Notes: generated by a model not told the origin, from the letters alone. Counted from the first letter of the stretch, positions 34,228 to 43,168 are shown. The stretch: 64,000 nucleotides of DNA from an uncultured Clostridia bacterium (GCA_946403295.1 CAMIZL010000011.1:1-64000); one strand, 5' to 3'. Program-made: numbers and translations.

Positions 34228-36630
34228 ATGGATTTTAGCGAACTGATGAAGAATCGATTTGGCGAGCCCGCCATCATTTTGTCAGTCACGGGAGAAAAGA
34301 TTTTGCCGGTAGACATAAACGGCAGATTTCTTCCCGAAATGGGGATGAACCTTGATAAAAATGATTATCTCGCTCACGATTATCTCGAAGCGTTTACCAC
34401 GGACAGTCTGGCTACTTTCAAAAAGGCTATCGCTGATGTTTGCGCAGGCACCGAAGAGATCAGGCTCGAAACGTGGCGTCGTCTTGTTTCGAACTGCTGC
34501 GGTGAAGAGAATATATGCGTCAGAAGCCGTTTGATCGACCTCGGGGTTGAGGACGGAGTGAGGTACATATATGAAGGAGTGCGTAATGTTACGCTTGAGC
34601 ATTACCATCCCGCCGTAGATGTCGATCAAAAGGATCTGTTTGCCAAGACGGCTGAATCCAACAACATATATTATTGGGAATATACGATCGCAACCCATGA
34701 GATGCGCCCCTGTTTCAGATGCATGAGGGATCTCGGACTTCCCGCGGTTGTGAAGAATTACCCCGAACCCGCCATAGATGCCGGAATCTTTCCGCTTGAT
34801 TATGCCGATCTGTACAGAGACTGGCATCGACAGATAGAAGAGAACGGCGTGGCCGGTTTTGAGGGTGTCATCCCGCTCACGGTGGCGAGAGTCCCGTTCA
34901 GAGTCAAGCTTACCACCGAATTCGATGAAAACGGCAAACCCGTTAAGATACTCGGCTCGGCCACGATCATTCCGGAAACCGAAAAGAAGAGAAACGCGCT
35001 CGATGATTCGATCATTTCGACGCTTGCCGGCGAGTACAGCGGTATTTATCTCATAGACCTTGAAAAGGATGAAATGGAAGCCATGATCGAAGATCCGAGG
35101 CTCAAAGGTTTCATTCCGTCAAGATGTTCATATTCGAAAGAAGTGGGCAGGATCATTTCAAAATATGCCCGCTCGGCCGATGAGAATGTCGCGTTCTTTA
35201 CCAATATCAATTTCCTTCGTCGTGTGTTCTTCAAGGATGAAAAGCGCAAAGAGATGAATTTCAAGATAAGCGAGCACGGACCGTGGGCAAGACTTTCGTG
35301 CCGCGCCATAGAATATAACGAAGGCAATGTTACAAAAATGCTTGTCACATATACGCTTCTTGATGACCATCGCTCCCAGAAGCTCGATGATGACCAGACG
35401 ATCGCGCAGCAAAAGAGGGAACTTGAAGCTCGTCAGGAAAAGCTCGTTGAGGCCGTTGACGAGGCAAATCGCGCAAACCGTGCCAAGTCCGATTTCCTTG
35501 CGAAGATGTCACACGAGATCAGAACGCCCATGAACGCCATCATGGGCATGAACGAGATCATCATGAAGTCGCCCGACGTAAACGAAGAGATCCGCGGTTA
35601 TGCGACGGACGCATATCGCGCATCCGAGGGACTTCTTTCCATAATCAATGAGATCCTTGACTTCTCGAGGATCGAGAGCGGCAGGCTAGAGCTTGTGAAT
35701 GAACGTTTCGATCTGGGTGCATTCCTTTTCAGGATGTATAACATGTTCGTTATGCGTGCCGAGGGCAAAGGACTTGCTCTTTCGGTCGAGGCGGCGCAGG
35801 ATCTTCCCCGCTACGTAACAAGCGACGAGAACCGGCTTATGCAGGTACTCAACAATCTCGTGTCGAATGCGGTCAAATATACCGACAGCGGCGTCGTTGC
35901 CCTCAGGGTATCATCGGTTCCCGACGGCGAAACGGCACACCTCATTACTTTTGAGGTTGAGGACACCGGCCGCGGCATAAGGCAGGAAGATCTTTCGAAG
36001 CTTTTCCAGGCCTTCGAGAGGATAGACGTTCAAAACAACCGCAATATCGAGGGAACAGGACTCGGCCTCAATATCGCATACCGTATCGTTGAAAAGATGG
36101 ACTCGAAGCTTGAGGTTGAGAGTGAATTCGGAAGGGGAACAAGATTCTTCTTCACGGTCCGCTTCGAATGCGAGCCGTACGTCCGCATGGGCGATTTCCA
36201 TTCCTGCAACACCGTGACGAGTGGGGAAAACGAAAAGCCGATGTTTGTCAATCCCAACAAGAGGATCCTTGTGGTCGATGACAATATAGTGAATCTCAAG
36301 GTCATCAAAGCACTCCTTAAAGATTCACAGATGACGGTGATAGAGGTGACTTCGGGTGCACAGGCACTCCGCGCCGCAGCTACGCGAAAGTTCGATCTGA
36401 TCTTTATGGACCACTACATGTCGGGCATGGACGGTGTCGAGACGTTGTTCCGTATCAGGGAACAGGCGGACGGCCCGAACCACGACACACCCGTCATCGC
36501 CCTTACCGCCAACGCGATCAAGGGTGCATATGAAAAGTACAGGGAGCTCGGCTTCGTGGATGTGGTATTTAAGCCCACAACCCTTAATGACCTCAACGAT
36601 ATGCTCTGGAAATACTGCGGGGACAATTAG
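34228..36630 (+). CDS. Hybrid sensor histidine kinase with C-terminal receiver
   Basis: 800 residues with no TM segment, so cytoplasmic. An N-terminal half of about 390 residues has PAS-like sensory regions. A coiled coil (IAQQKRELEARQEKLVEAVDEANRANRA is its core) leads to HisKA with the phospho-His in FLAKMSHEIRTPMNAIMG, then HATPase_c (NLVSNAVKYTD, FEVEDTGRGI, GTGLGLNIAYRIVE). A receiver domain follows (ILVVDDNIVN, phospho-Asp in LIFMDHYMSGMDG, ALTANAI, FKP). AAGGAGGCAGAA fixes the start at 34228. There is no separate response regulator gene nearby; output presumably goes through a phosphorelay partner elsewhere. Confidence 0.92.
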   Translation: MDFSELMKNRFGEPAIILSVTGEKILPVDINGRFLPEMGMNLDKNDYLAHDYLEAFTTDSLATFKKAIADVCAGTEEIRLETWRRLVSNCCGEENICVRSRLIDLGVEDGVRYIYEGVRNVTLEHYHPAVDVDQKDLFAKTAESNNIYYWEYTIATHEMRPCFRCMRDLGLPAVVKNYPEPAIDAGIFPLDYADLYRDWHRQIEENGVAGFEGVIPLTVARVPFRVKLTTEFDENGKPVKILGSATIIPETEKKRNALDDSIISTLAGEYSGIYLIDLEKDEMEAMIEDPRLKGFIPSRCSYSKEVGRIISKYARSADENVAFFTNINFLRRVFFKDEKRKEMNFKISEHGPWARLSCRAIEYNEGNVTKMLVTYTLLDDHRSQKLDDDQTIAQQKRELEARQEKLVEAVDEANRANRAKSDFLAKMSHEIRTPMNAIMGMNEIIMKSPDVNEEIRGYATDAYRASEGLLSIINEILDFSRIESGRLELVNERFDLGAFLFRMYNMFVMRAEGKGLALSVEAAQDLPRYVTSDENRLMQVLNNLVSNAVKYTDSGVVALRVSSVPDGETAHLITFEVEDTGRGIRQEDLSKLFQAFERIDVQNNRNIEGTGLGLNIAYRIVEKMDSKLEVESEFGRGTRFFFTVRFECEPYVRMGDFHSCNTVTSGENEKPMFVNPNKRILVVDDNIVNLKVIKALLKDSQMTVIEVTSGAQALRAAATRKFDLIFMDHYMSGMDGVETLFRIREQADGPNHDTPVIALTANAIKGAYEKYRELGFVDVVFKPTTLNDLNDMLWKYCGDN

Positions 36631-36677
36631 GGACCGGTTTCGGACCGTTGTAATAACAAGCGCTCCCCGGATGATGC

Positions 36678-36706
36678 TTGATATCGCCCGGGCGTTTGTG
36701 TATAAT
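36678..36706 (+). promoter_or_regulatory. Promoter of the cobalamin uptake operon
   Basis: TTGATA, 17-bp spacer and perfect TATAAT (36701-36706). Transcription should start near 36713. Confidence 0.82.
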
Positions 36707-36804
36707 ACGGGATGTTGAACAATTGAATATCGTCTGCCCCGACTCTTCCGCCTGTCGCAGTTTCCGAAAAAGTGACCGCGATAAACGGCGTCTCATAAGC
36801 GCCG

Positions 36805-36975
36805 CGCTCGACGAAAGGGGTGGGATGCGTTTCGCGTCCCTGAGAGGAAATCTCGGTGAGAATCCGTGGCAACCATCATTACTGTGATCGGATCGCAGCA
36901 TACAAAGGTCTCAGACAGGCCGAACATACTGCGGTGGTCCGTAAGTCAGAATGCTTGACGTGGCAGACAGGTGCG
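36805..36975 (+). promoter_or_regulatory. Cobalamin riboswitch
   Basis: Conserved core elements are present in order: a GGGATGCG/CGCGTCCC stem, GAGAGGAAATCTCGGTGAGA then ATCCGTGGCAACC, the ACTGTGATCGG strand, and the B12 box AAGTCAGAATGC near 36943. An intrinsic terminator follows 70 bases on. By analogy, cobalamin binding should favour termination. The genes downstream are surface proteins and an ECF transporter, so it controls vitamin capture. Ends are approximate. Confidence 0.85.
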
Positions 36976-37044
36976 GACATTTTGGACAAGGGAAATGTCG
37001 CCCGCCTGACCCATGATCGTTCTTCGTGGGTCTGTTAGGGTGAC

Positions 37045-37079
37045 CCTCTCGTCAAAGCGACGGAGGGTTATTATTTTAC
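37045..37079 (+). terminator. Riboswitch expression-platform terminator
   Basis: CCCTCTCGTC pairs with GACGGAGGG (one bulged T) around AAAGC, followed by TTATTATTTTA, 50 bases before the first start codon. Confidence 0.75.
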
Positions 37080-37127
37080 CGCACATAAAGATTTGGCAAC
37101 AAAAATAATAAAAAGAGGTGCAGTTCT

Positions 37128-37943
37128 ATGAAAAAAACAATCACAATTCTCCTTGCACTCGTAATGGTCATTGCCGCTACATGTACGGCAGTTTCGGCCG
37201 ATGAGGGCACAAAGGTTTATGTTACTATTGCCGATGACAACGGCGAGATCGTTGTTGCACGCAAATCGGTTTCCGTTAGCGACCTTGACGGTGACGGCGC
37301 TGTCACGATAAGTGATGCTCTTGCAGCTGCTCACGCAAAGTTCTATGCCGACGGAGCAGACGGATACGGCACATTTGACAGCGAATACGGCTTAAGCCTC
37401 GGAAAACTTTGGGGCGTTGAGAACGGCGGTTCGTACGGTTACTACGTAAACAACGCTTCGGCATGGAGCCTTGCGGATCCCGTCGCTGAGGGCGATCACG
37501 TATATGCTTTCGTATATACCGATCTCGCTACATGGTCGGATACATACAGCTGGTTCGAGAAGGCTTCCGTTAAGGCAGCTGCCGGCGAAGAGATCACACT
37601 TACACTTAAGTGCTCGGGCTATGACGAGAACTGGAGTCCCGTTGAGAGCGCGGTTGAAGGCGCAAAGATCCTTGTTGACGGCAAGGATACGGGCGTTGTT
37701 ACCGACGCAGACGGCAAGGCTGTCATCACTGTTGCCGACGAAGGCAGCGTGGTTATCAGCGCTACTTCCGACACAATGACACTTGTTCCCCCTGTTTGCG
37801 TTGCCAAGATCGGTGCTGCAGTTCCCGAGCTTCCCAAGACAGGTGTTACATCGACATTTGTATTTATCGGATCCGGCATTGCTCTTATTGCGGCAGGTGC
37901 TGTTGTGATCGCGAGAACAAAGAAAGAGCAGATGTCATTTTGA
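37128..37943 (+). CDS. LPXTG-anchored DUF4430-like surface protein
   Basis: 271 residues. Signal peptide 1-24 (cut after VSA). Residues 27-145 form a DUF4430/transcobalamin-C-like domain: VYVTIADDNGEIVVARKSV, then an EF-hand-like loop DLDGDGAVTISD (residues 52-63), then YGYYVNNASAWSLADPV and DHVYAFVYTD. Residues 148-230 look like an Ig-like domain. LPKTG at 235-239 followed by a hydrophobic helix and RTKK is a sortase signal, so it is wall-anchored. DUF4430 is related to the beta domain of intrinsic factor. Being first behind a cobalamin riboswitch, it probably binds cobalamin or passes it on (inference). AGAGGTG precedes the ATG. Confidence 0.85.
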   Translation: MKKTITILLALVMVIAATCTAVSADEGTKVYVTIADDNGEIVVARKSVSVSDLDGDGAVTISDALAAAHAKFYADGADGYGTFDSEYGLSLGKLWGVENGGSYGYYVNNASAWSLADPVAEGDHVYAFVYTDLATWSDTYSWFEKASVKAAAGEEITLTLKCSGYDENWSPVESAVEGAKILVDGKDTGVVTDADGKAVITVADEGSVVISATSDTMTLVPPVCVAKIGAAVPELPKTGVTSTFVFIGSGIALIAAGAVVIARTKKEQMSF

Positions 37944-37973
37944 TGACTTCGATCATTACGTTCCGAAATATTT

Positions 37974-39830
37974 ATGAAGAATAAGAAAATATTTTTACTC
38001 ATCGTCTGCCTGATAATGGCAGCGTTGTTCGGAAACAATAATGTACATGCGGATACCGTTGATGATGTGAACAACATCATCGGCGGTATTGCCATGTATA
38101 AAATGAGTGAAACCGGTGCCGGATCGCTCGGGGAATGGGCTGACGGAGCCATTTCCGACGGGGCGGGGATCGACAGCGATTCGTTCGCATATGCGTTATA
38201 TAAACTCGGACTTGCCGATGTTTCGACGTATTGCGACTCTTTAGAGCGATATGTTTCGCAGAACACGGTCCGCTCGGCCACGACGCGGCTTAAATATGCG
38301 CTTTGCCTGTGCATGAAAGACCGGACGCACGGGTATATCGCAAAGACTCTCGAGGACAGTATCGGACAACTCGGCATTATGAGCTTCGTTTACGGACAGC
38401 ATCTTGCCAACAACGGAGCGGTGGGACAGGCCTACACGCCCGAGCAGATCGCGCTCGAGATACTCGCGATGCAGCACCCCGACGGCGGCTGGTCCGTCAT
38501 GGGTCAAAACGGAGATGTGGATGTCACCGCCATGGTACTTCAGGCCCTTTCGGGCATCGGGGCCGGGGACGGTTCCGCATCCGGTAGCAATAAAGGAGAT
38601 TCGGAGTCTGCCGTGACGATCTCGCGTCCCGCTTCCGTCGAGATAGCGATCGAGAGGGGCGTCAGATTCCTTTCGGGAAAACAGAACTCCGATGGCGGAT
38701 TCTCGGGCTTCGGAAACGAAAATTCCGAAAGTACGTCGCAGGTCCTCATCGCACTTTCGTCTCTCGGGATCGATGCCGCTACGGATTCAAGATTTATCAA
38801 AGACGGAAATTCGGTCATCGACGGATTGATGAAATATGCCCTTCCGGACGGCTCGTTTGAGCACATATCGGGAGGCGGCAGCGATTCGACCGCGACCTCC
38901 CAGGCCTTTACCGCTTTTGCATCTTACATATGTTTCAGATCGGGCGAGATCTATTATCTGGTCGGATCCCCGAAAACCCGGAGCCTCGTGAGTATCGAGG
39001 CCCTCGCCGTCACATCGGACGACCCGCTTCGAACCACGCCCGGCGCGGACGGTGAGATATCCGCTGCAAGCACAGAGATCACGGCCGGTGCAGACGGTGA
39101 AACGTCCGCTGCAAGCGCAGAGGCGACGCCCGGTGCAGACACAGGGACGACGTCCGCTGCAAGCACAGAGACCATGCCCGCCGCAGACACAGAGATCTCG
39201 GCCGCCGCGGAGACGCGTGAAGAAGCGGGAGATAACATAAAGATCATACTTCTTCTTTGTGTGCTCGGACTTGCGATCGTTTCGTGTGTGCTCCTGCTTG
39301 TGTTCAAAAAGAGGAATCCGAAGAATTTCCTGTTTGTTCTTATAGTTGCCGCAGTGGCAGCAATGTTTGTATTTTTCTCGGATTTTAAGACCGAGAATGC
39401 CTATTATACCGCTGACAACAGGGTCGAAAAAGCAGTCGGGGAGGCCACGATCACGATCAGATGCGACACGATCGCGGGAGAGGGCGATTCGGAATTTATC
39501 CCGAAGGACGGGATCATCCTTGACACAACGACATATGAATTCGGGGAGGGAGACAGCGTCTACGACATACTCGTCAGGGCTGTCAGGGAGAACAAGATCC
39601 ATATGGAGAAGAAAAAAACGGGCAGCGGACCCCGTGACTATTACATATGCGGTATCGCAAACATTTACGAGTACGACTGGGGCGACCTCTCGGGTTGGAT
39701 GTACTACGTTAACGGCGAATCGCCTTCGGTCGGCTGCGGCGCATATACGGTCGAGCCCGGCGACCGCATCGAGTGGCTGTACACACGGGAGATCGGCAGA
39801 GACATCGAAGAGAGTCGGGCCGGTAATTAG
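37974..39830 (+). CDS. Transcobalamin/intrinsic-factor-like membrane protein
   Basis: 618 residues. Signal peptide 1-26. Residues 30-335 show alpha/alpha-toroid repeats of the squalene-cyclase/prenyltransferase type (DGGWSVMG at 170, DGGFSGFG at 240, DGSFEHIS at 292, each before a helix pair), the fold of the alpha domain of intrinsic factor and transcobalamin. A repetitive Ala/Thr/Glu linker (350-415) leads to two TM helices (422-443 and 451-468) joined by KKRNPK, so the C-terminus is outside again. Residues 485-605 are DUF4430: YEFGEGDSVYDILVRAV, GWMYYVNGESPSVGCGAYTV, GDRIEWLYT. Human cobalamin carriers place cobalamin between these same two domains. No clear ribosome binding site precedes the ATG. 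Confidence 0.82.
   Translation: MKNKKIFLLIVCLIMAALFGNNNVHADTVDDVNNIIGGIAMYKMSETGAGSLGEWADGAISDGAGIDSDSFAYALYKLGLADVSTYCDSLERYVSQNTVRSATTRLKYALCLCMKDRTHGYIAKTLEDSIGQLGIMSFVYGQHLANNGAVGQAYTPEQIALEILAMQHPDGGWSVMGQNGDVDVTAMVLQALSGIGAGDGSASGSNKGDSESAVTISRPASVEIAIERGVRFLSGKQNSDGGFSGFGNENSESTSQVLIALSSLGIDAATDSRFIKDGNSVIDGLMKYALPDGSFEHISGGGSDSTATSQAFTAFASYICFRSGEIYYLVGSPKTRSLVSIEALAVTSDDPLRTTPGADGEISAASTEITAGADGETSAASAEATPGADTGTTSAASTETMPAADTEISAAAETREEAGDNIKIILLLCVLGLAIVSCVLLLVFKKRNPKNFLFVLIVAAVAAMFVFFSDFKTENAYYTADNRVEKAVGEATITIRCDTIAGEGDSEFIPKDGIILDTTTYEFGEGDSVYDILVRAVRENKIHMEKKKTGSGPRDYYICGIANIYEYDWGDLSGWMYYVNGESPSVGCGAYTVEPGDRIEWLYTREIGRDIEESRAGN
39046..39205 (+). repeat. In-frame 45/48-bp repeat in the linker of the transcobalamin-like protein
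   Basis: GCTGCAAGC recurs at 39063, 39108 and 39156 (45 then 48 bp), encoding GADGETSAASAEATP-type units between the toroid and the first TM helix. Confidence 0.85.
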
Positions 39831-39870
39831 CTTGAGATCCCGTTACTGAGACAAAAGAAAGGAGGAGGCC

Positions 39871-40752
39871 GTGAAGCCGATAGAAAAATATAATCCTGCG
39901 GTTTTATTCTTATACTTCCTCCTGCTCGCGAGCATCGCCATGTTCGCGACAAATCCGGTGATGGTAGGCATCGCCTTCGCAGCCATGAACCTGACGGCCG
40001 TATCATATACGCGCGACGGGCTGGGGCGGGCATATCTGTTTTTCTTCGTTATCTTCATACTCACATCGCTCGCGAATCCGATCTTCAGTCACAACGGAGT
40101 AACCGTGCTCCTCGTTGTAAACGACAATCCGATAACGCTCGAAGCCGTGCTCTACGGCGTGATGACGGGCATCATGATCCTTTCTGTCCTTCTTCTTTTC
40201 AGGGTCTTCGGAACGCTTATGACCTCTGACCGGCTTCTCTACATTTTCGGTCGCGCTTTTCCGAAGCTCGGGCTTTTGTTGTCGATGACACTCAGGTTTG
40301 TACCGCTGTTCGGGCGACAGAGAAGGAAGATCGAAAACACGCAAAGAACGCTCGGATTATATAAGAATGAAAATGCCATCGACAACATAAAAGGAAAGCT
40401 TTCCGTTTTGTCGGCGATGACGACATGGGGTCTTGAGAACGGGATAGTCACCGCAGACAGCATGAGCGCGCGCGGATACGGAATAAAACGCACGAGAACA
40501 AGTTTCTCGATGTTCAGGTTTGAAAGGTCGGACGCCGTGATGCTCACGCTTATCATCATAAGTTGCGGCTTCATTTTTCTCGGGATCGCGATGGACAGGT
40601 TGAAAACGGATTTTTATCCGCGCATGCAACTGCCGCCGTTTTCGCTCTACGCGATCATGTGTTACGTCATATATGCGGGACTCGCTTTCCTGCCGCTCGC
40701 GGCAAAGATAAGAGACCGGATCATACAAAGAAAAGTATTCGGGCAGGAGTAA
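39871..40752 (+). CDS. ecfT: ECF transporter T component
   Basis: 293 residues, GTG start preceded by GGAGGAGGCC. EcfT is the membrane scaffold that couples two ATPases to a substrate-binding S component. It has about five to six TM helices and the cytoplasmic coupling helices with RFVPLFGRQRRKI and the SARGYG motif (ARG box). It lies 40 bp after the transcobalamin-like gene and 25 bp before the ATPase gene. The cobalamin riboswitch upstream points to a dedicated cobalamin ECF system. Confidence 0.9.
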   Translation: MKPIEKYNPAVLFLYFLLLASIAMFATNPVMVGIAFAAMNLTAVSYTRDGLGRAYLFFFVIFILTSLANPIFSHNGVTVLLVVNDNPITLEAVLYGVMTGIMILSVLLLFRVFGTLMTSDRLLYIFGRAFPKLGLLLSMTLRFVPLFGRQRRKIENTQRTLGLYKNENAIDNIKGKLSVLSAMTTWGLENGIVTADSMSARGYGIKRTRTSFSMFRFERSDAVMLTLIIISCGFIFLGIAMDRLKTDFYPRMQLPPFSLYAIMCYVIYAGLAFLPLAAKIRDRIIQRKVFGQE

Positions 40753-40777
40753 GAGGTGCACGGATGAGGAGCTACAG

Positions 40778-42436
40778 ATGGAGATAATCAGGGTTGAAGA
40801 TCTGAATTTTAAATATGCCGACGGCAAGCAGGCATTAAAGAACATCAACTTTTCCCTTGAGGAAGGTGAGATGCTCTGTTTGTGCGGCCCGACGGGCAGC
40901 GGCAAATCGACGCTTTTGCGTCTGCTGAAACGGGAGCTTTCGCCCCGCGGTGAGAAAAGCGGCAACATCTTTATTTCGGGACGCAGGCAGGATGACCTGA
41001 GCGATCGTGAGGCCGCCACCGATGTGGGATTTGTCTTCCAGCGCCCCGACATGCAGATCGTGACCGACAAAGTATGGCATGAGCTTGCTTTCGGACTTGA
41101 GAATCTGGGCGTCGGGCAGGACGAGATCAGACGCCGTGTGTGCGAGATCGCGGGTTATTTCGGAATGGAATCGTGGTTCGAGCGCAGCACGGACTCTCTT
41201 TCGGGCGGACAAAAGCAGCTCCTCAACCTCGCGTCCGTGATGGTCATGCAGCCCAAACTGCTCATTCTCGATGAGCCTGTTTCTCAGCTCGACCCGATCG
41301 CAGCTTCGGATTTCATCGCCACGATCGGGAAGCTTTGCAGGGAATTCGGCATCAGTATCATAGCCGCCGAGCAGCGCCTCGAGGAGCTCATCCCGGCATC
41401 GGACAAGCTTCTCGCGATATCGGACGGCGAGATCGCGGCGTTCGGAGAAACAAGGGAATGCGTCGGAACGCTTATCTCCAACGAGATCTTTTCCTCTTCA
41501 ATGCCCGCATCCGCAAAAATATACATGAATCTTACGGGCTCATATAAAGAAGAAAGCACGGAGCGTGGAAAAGAGCGGACGGGCGCGGCAAGCGACGGAT
41601 CCGCGACTGCGGGATTTGCGGAACTTCCCTTAAGCGTGGGGGAGGGACGAAGATTCCTCTCGGAATACATAAAAAAGCACGAATGCGCGCCGGAAGTCGT
41701 GAAAGCCGTAGATTTTGCAAAGGCGCCGGAAGCACCGGAGGACGCAAAGACTTCGGAGCATATGAAAAGATCGGAGTTAGCAAAGACGCCGGAAGACGCT
41801 CTCGAATTCAGGGAAGTGTATCTGAAATACGAAAGAAACGGCAGGGATATACTCAGGGCTCTTTCTTTCAAGGTCGGGAAAGGTGAGATATTCTGCATCC
41901 TTGGAGGAAACGGAGCCGGAAAGTCTACGGCGGTCTGTGCCGCGGCGGGACTTTTTAAGCCGTATTCGGGAAAGATAAAAGTGTTCGGAAAAGATATCCG
42001 CGACTACAGGGGGCAGGAACTTTACCGCTCATGCGTGGCAATGCTTCCGCAGGATGTTCAGACCGTATTTGTCTCGGATGACTATAACGGGCGTCATCCC
42101 TACGATCTGTCGGGCGGAGAGCAGCAGCTCGCCGCGCTTGAGATCGTGCTGAAGACCGAACCGAAACTGTTACTGCTCGATGAGCCCACGAAAGGACTCG
42201 ATGCCGGACTTGCGCAGTCCCTCAGAAAGAGGCTTAAAGAGCTTGCCGCCGGCGGGGTAACGATCGTCATCGTTTCACATGATGTCGAATTCGCCGCGTC
42301 AACGGCGGACAGATGCGCATTTTTGTTTAACGGCGAAGTCGTTTCGGTCAGCGATGCGGGCGAATTCTTTACGGGCAATTATTTCTATACGACTGCGTAT
42401 AACCGCATCACGAGAGGGATCCTAAAGAAATTTTGA
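40778..42436 (+). CDS. Fused ECF transporter ATPase (A and A' in one chain)
   Basis: 552 residues with two ABC domains. First (about 1-240): GPTGSGKST, LSGGQKQL, LLILDEPVSQLDP. Second (about 345-552): GGNGAGKST, LSGGEQQL, LLLLDEPTKGLD. EcfA and EcfA' are often separate genes; here a charged linker of about 75 residues rich in Lys, Glu and Ala (KAPEAPEDAKTSEHMKRSEL) joins them. Each half has intact Walker and signature motifs, so both can bind ATP. The fused form suits a dedicated rather than shared module. Confidence 0.93.
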   Translation: MEIIRVEDLNFKYADGKQALKNINFSLEEGEMLCLCGPTGSGKSTLLRLLKRELSPRGEKSGNIFISGRRQDDLSDREAATDVGFVFQRPDMQIVTDKVWHELAFGLENLGVGQDEIRRRVCEIAGYFGMESWFERSTDSLSGGQKQLLNLASVMVMQPKLLILDEPVSQLDPIAASDFIATIGKLCREFGISIIAAEQRLEELIPASDKLLAISDGEIAAFGETRECVGTLISNEIFSSSMPASAKIYMNLTGSYKEESTERGKERTGAASDGSATAGFAELPLSVGEGRRFLSEYIKKHECAPEVVKAVDFAKAPEAPEDAKTSEHMKRSELAKTPEDALEFREVYLKYERNGRDILRALSFKVGKGEIFCILGGNGAGKSTAVCAAAGLFKPYSGKIKVFGKDIRDYRGQELYRSCVAMLPQDVQTVFVSDDYNGRHPYDLSGGEQQLAALEIVLKTEPKLLLLDEPTKGLDAGLAQSLRKRLKELAAGGVTIVIVSHDVEFAASTADRCAFLFNGEVVSVSDAGEFFTGNYFYTTAYNRITRGILKKF

Positions 42437-42454
42437 CGGAAAGGAGCACGGGAC

Positions 42455-43141
42455 ATGGTAGTTATCGGGAATTCTGCAATCCGGAAGATCCTTAGGATCC
42501 TTATACCCTTTTTTGCGGTGCCGGCTGCGGTTCTTGCGGGCGTCTATGTGTTTGAGGACAAGATGTATGCCTATGTCTCACTCCTGATCACGATACTTTC
42601 GGTCGTGCTCTTCATCAGCGGATTTGAGCGACGCGAGACGGGCTCGAGGCGCATGGTCATCGTTGTTGTGATGACGGTCCTTGCGGTGGTAGGCCGCTTT
42701 ATCCCGGTCATCAAACCGGTTGCCGCCATAACCGTTATTGCGGGCGTATATCTCGGCGGCGAATCGGGCTTCCTTGTGGGAGCGATCACGGCCGTGATCT
42801 CCAACTTCTTCTGGGGACAGGGCCCGTGGACTCCGTTCCAGATGTTTTCGTGGGGACTCATAGGACTCGGTGCCGGGATCTTCGGAAAGTATCTTAAAAA
42901 GAATAAGCCCCTTCTTTACGCATACGGCGCGATCTCGGGGGTCCTTTTCTCGGTCATAATGGACGTCTGGACCGTTCTGTGGAACAATGAAGACTTTTCT
43001 TATGACGCTTATCTTGCCGCGATCGCATCGGCGGCACCGATGACCGTCCTCTACGCAATTTCCAACATTATCTTCCTTATACTCTGTTTTGATACTATCG
43101 GAAAAAAACTGGACAGGATCAAAACCGTGTACGGGATATAA
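42455..43141 (+). CDS. ECF transporter S component, predicted cobalamin-specific
   Basis: 228 residues with about six TM helices. The segment GGESGFLVGAITAVISNFFW followed by GQGPWTPFQMFSWGLIGLGAG is the pattern of S components predicted for cobalamin (CblS/CbrT-like). It is the last gene of the operon, 18 bp after the ATPase gene with AAGGAGCACGGGAC before its ATG. Specificity is inferred from the riboswitch and partner proteins; residues that contact the ligand cannot be seen in sequence alone. Confidence 0.82.
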   Translation: MVVIGNSAIRKILRILIPFFAVPAAVLAGVYVFEDKMYAYVSLLITILSVVLFISGFERRETGSRRMVIVVVMTVLAVVGRFIPVIKPVAAITVIAGVYLGGESGFLVGAITAVISNFFWGQGPWTPFQMFSWGLIGLGAGIFGKYLKKNKPLLYAYGAISGVLFSVIMDVWTVLWNNEDFSYDAYLAAIASAAPMTVLYAISNIIFLILCFDTIGKKLDRIKTVYGI

Positions 43142-43168
43142 AAATATTGGCGATAATCTAAATTTTGC

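Larger units (their letters stand above)
36631..37127. other. Leader region of the cobalamin operon
   Basis: 497 bp between the kinase and the LPXTG protein gene. It holds a strong promoter (36678-36706), a roughly 415-nt 5' UTR with a cobalamin riboswitch (about 36805-36975) and a terminator (37045-37079). No coding frame is supported. Confidence 0.8.
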
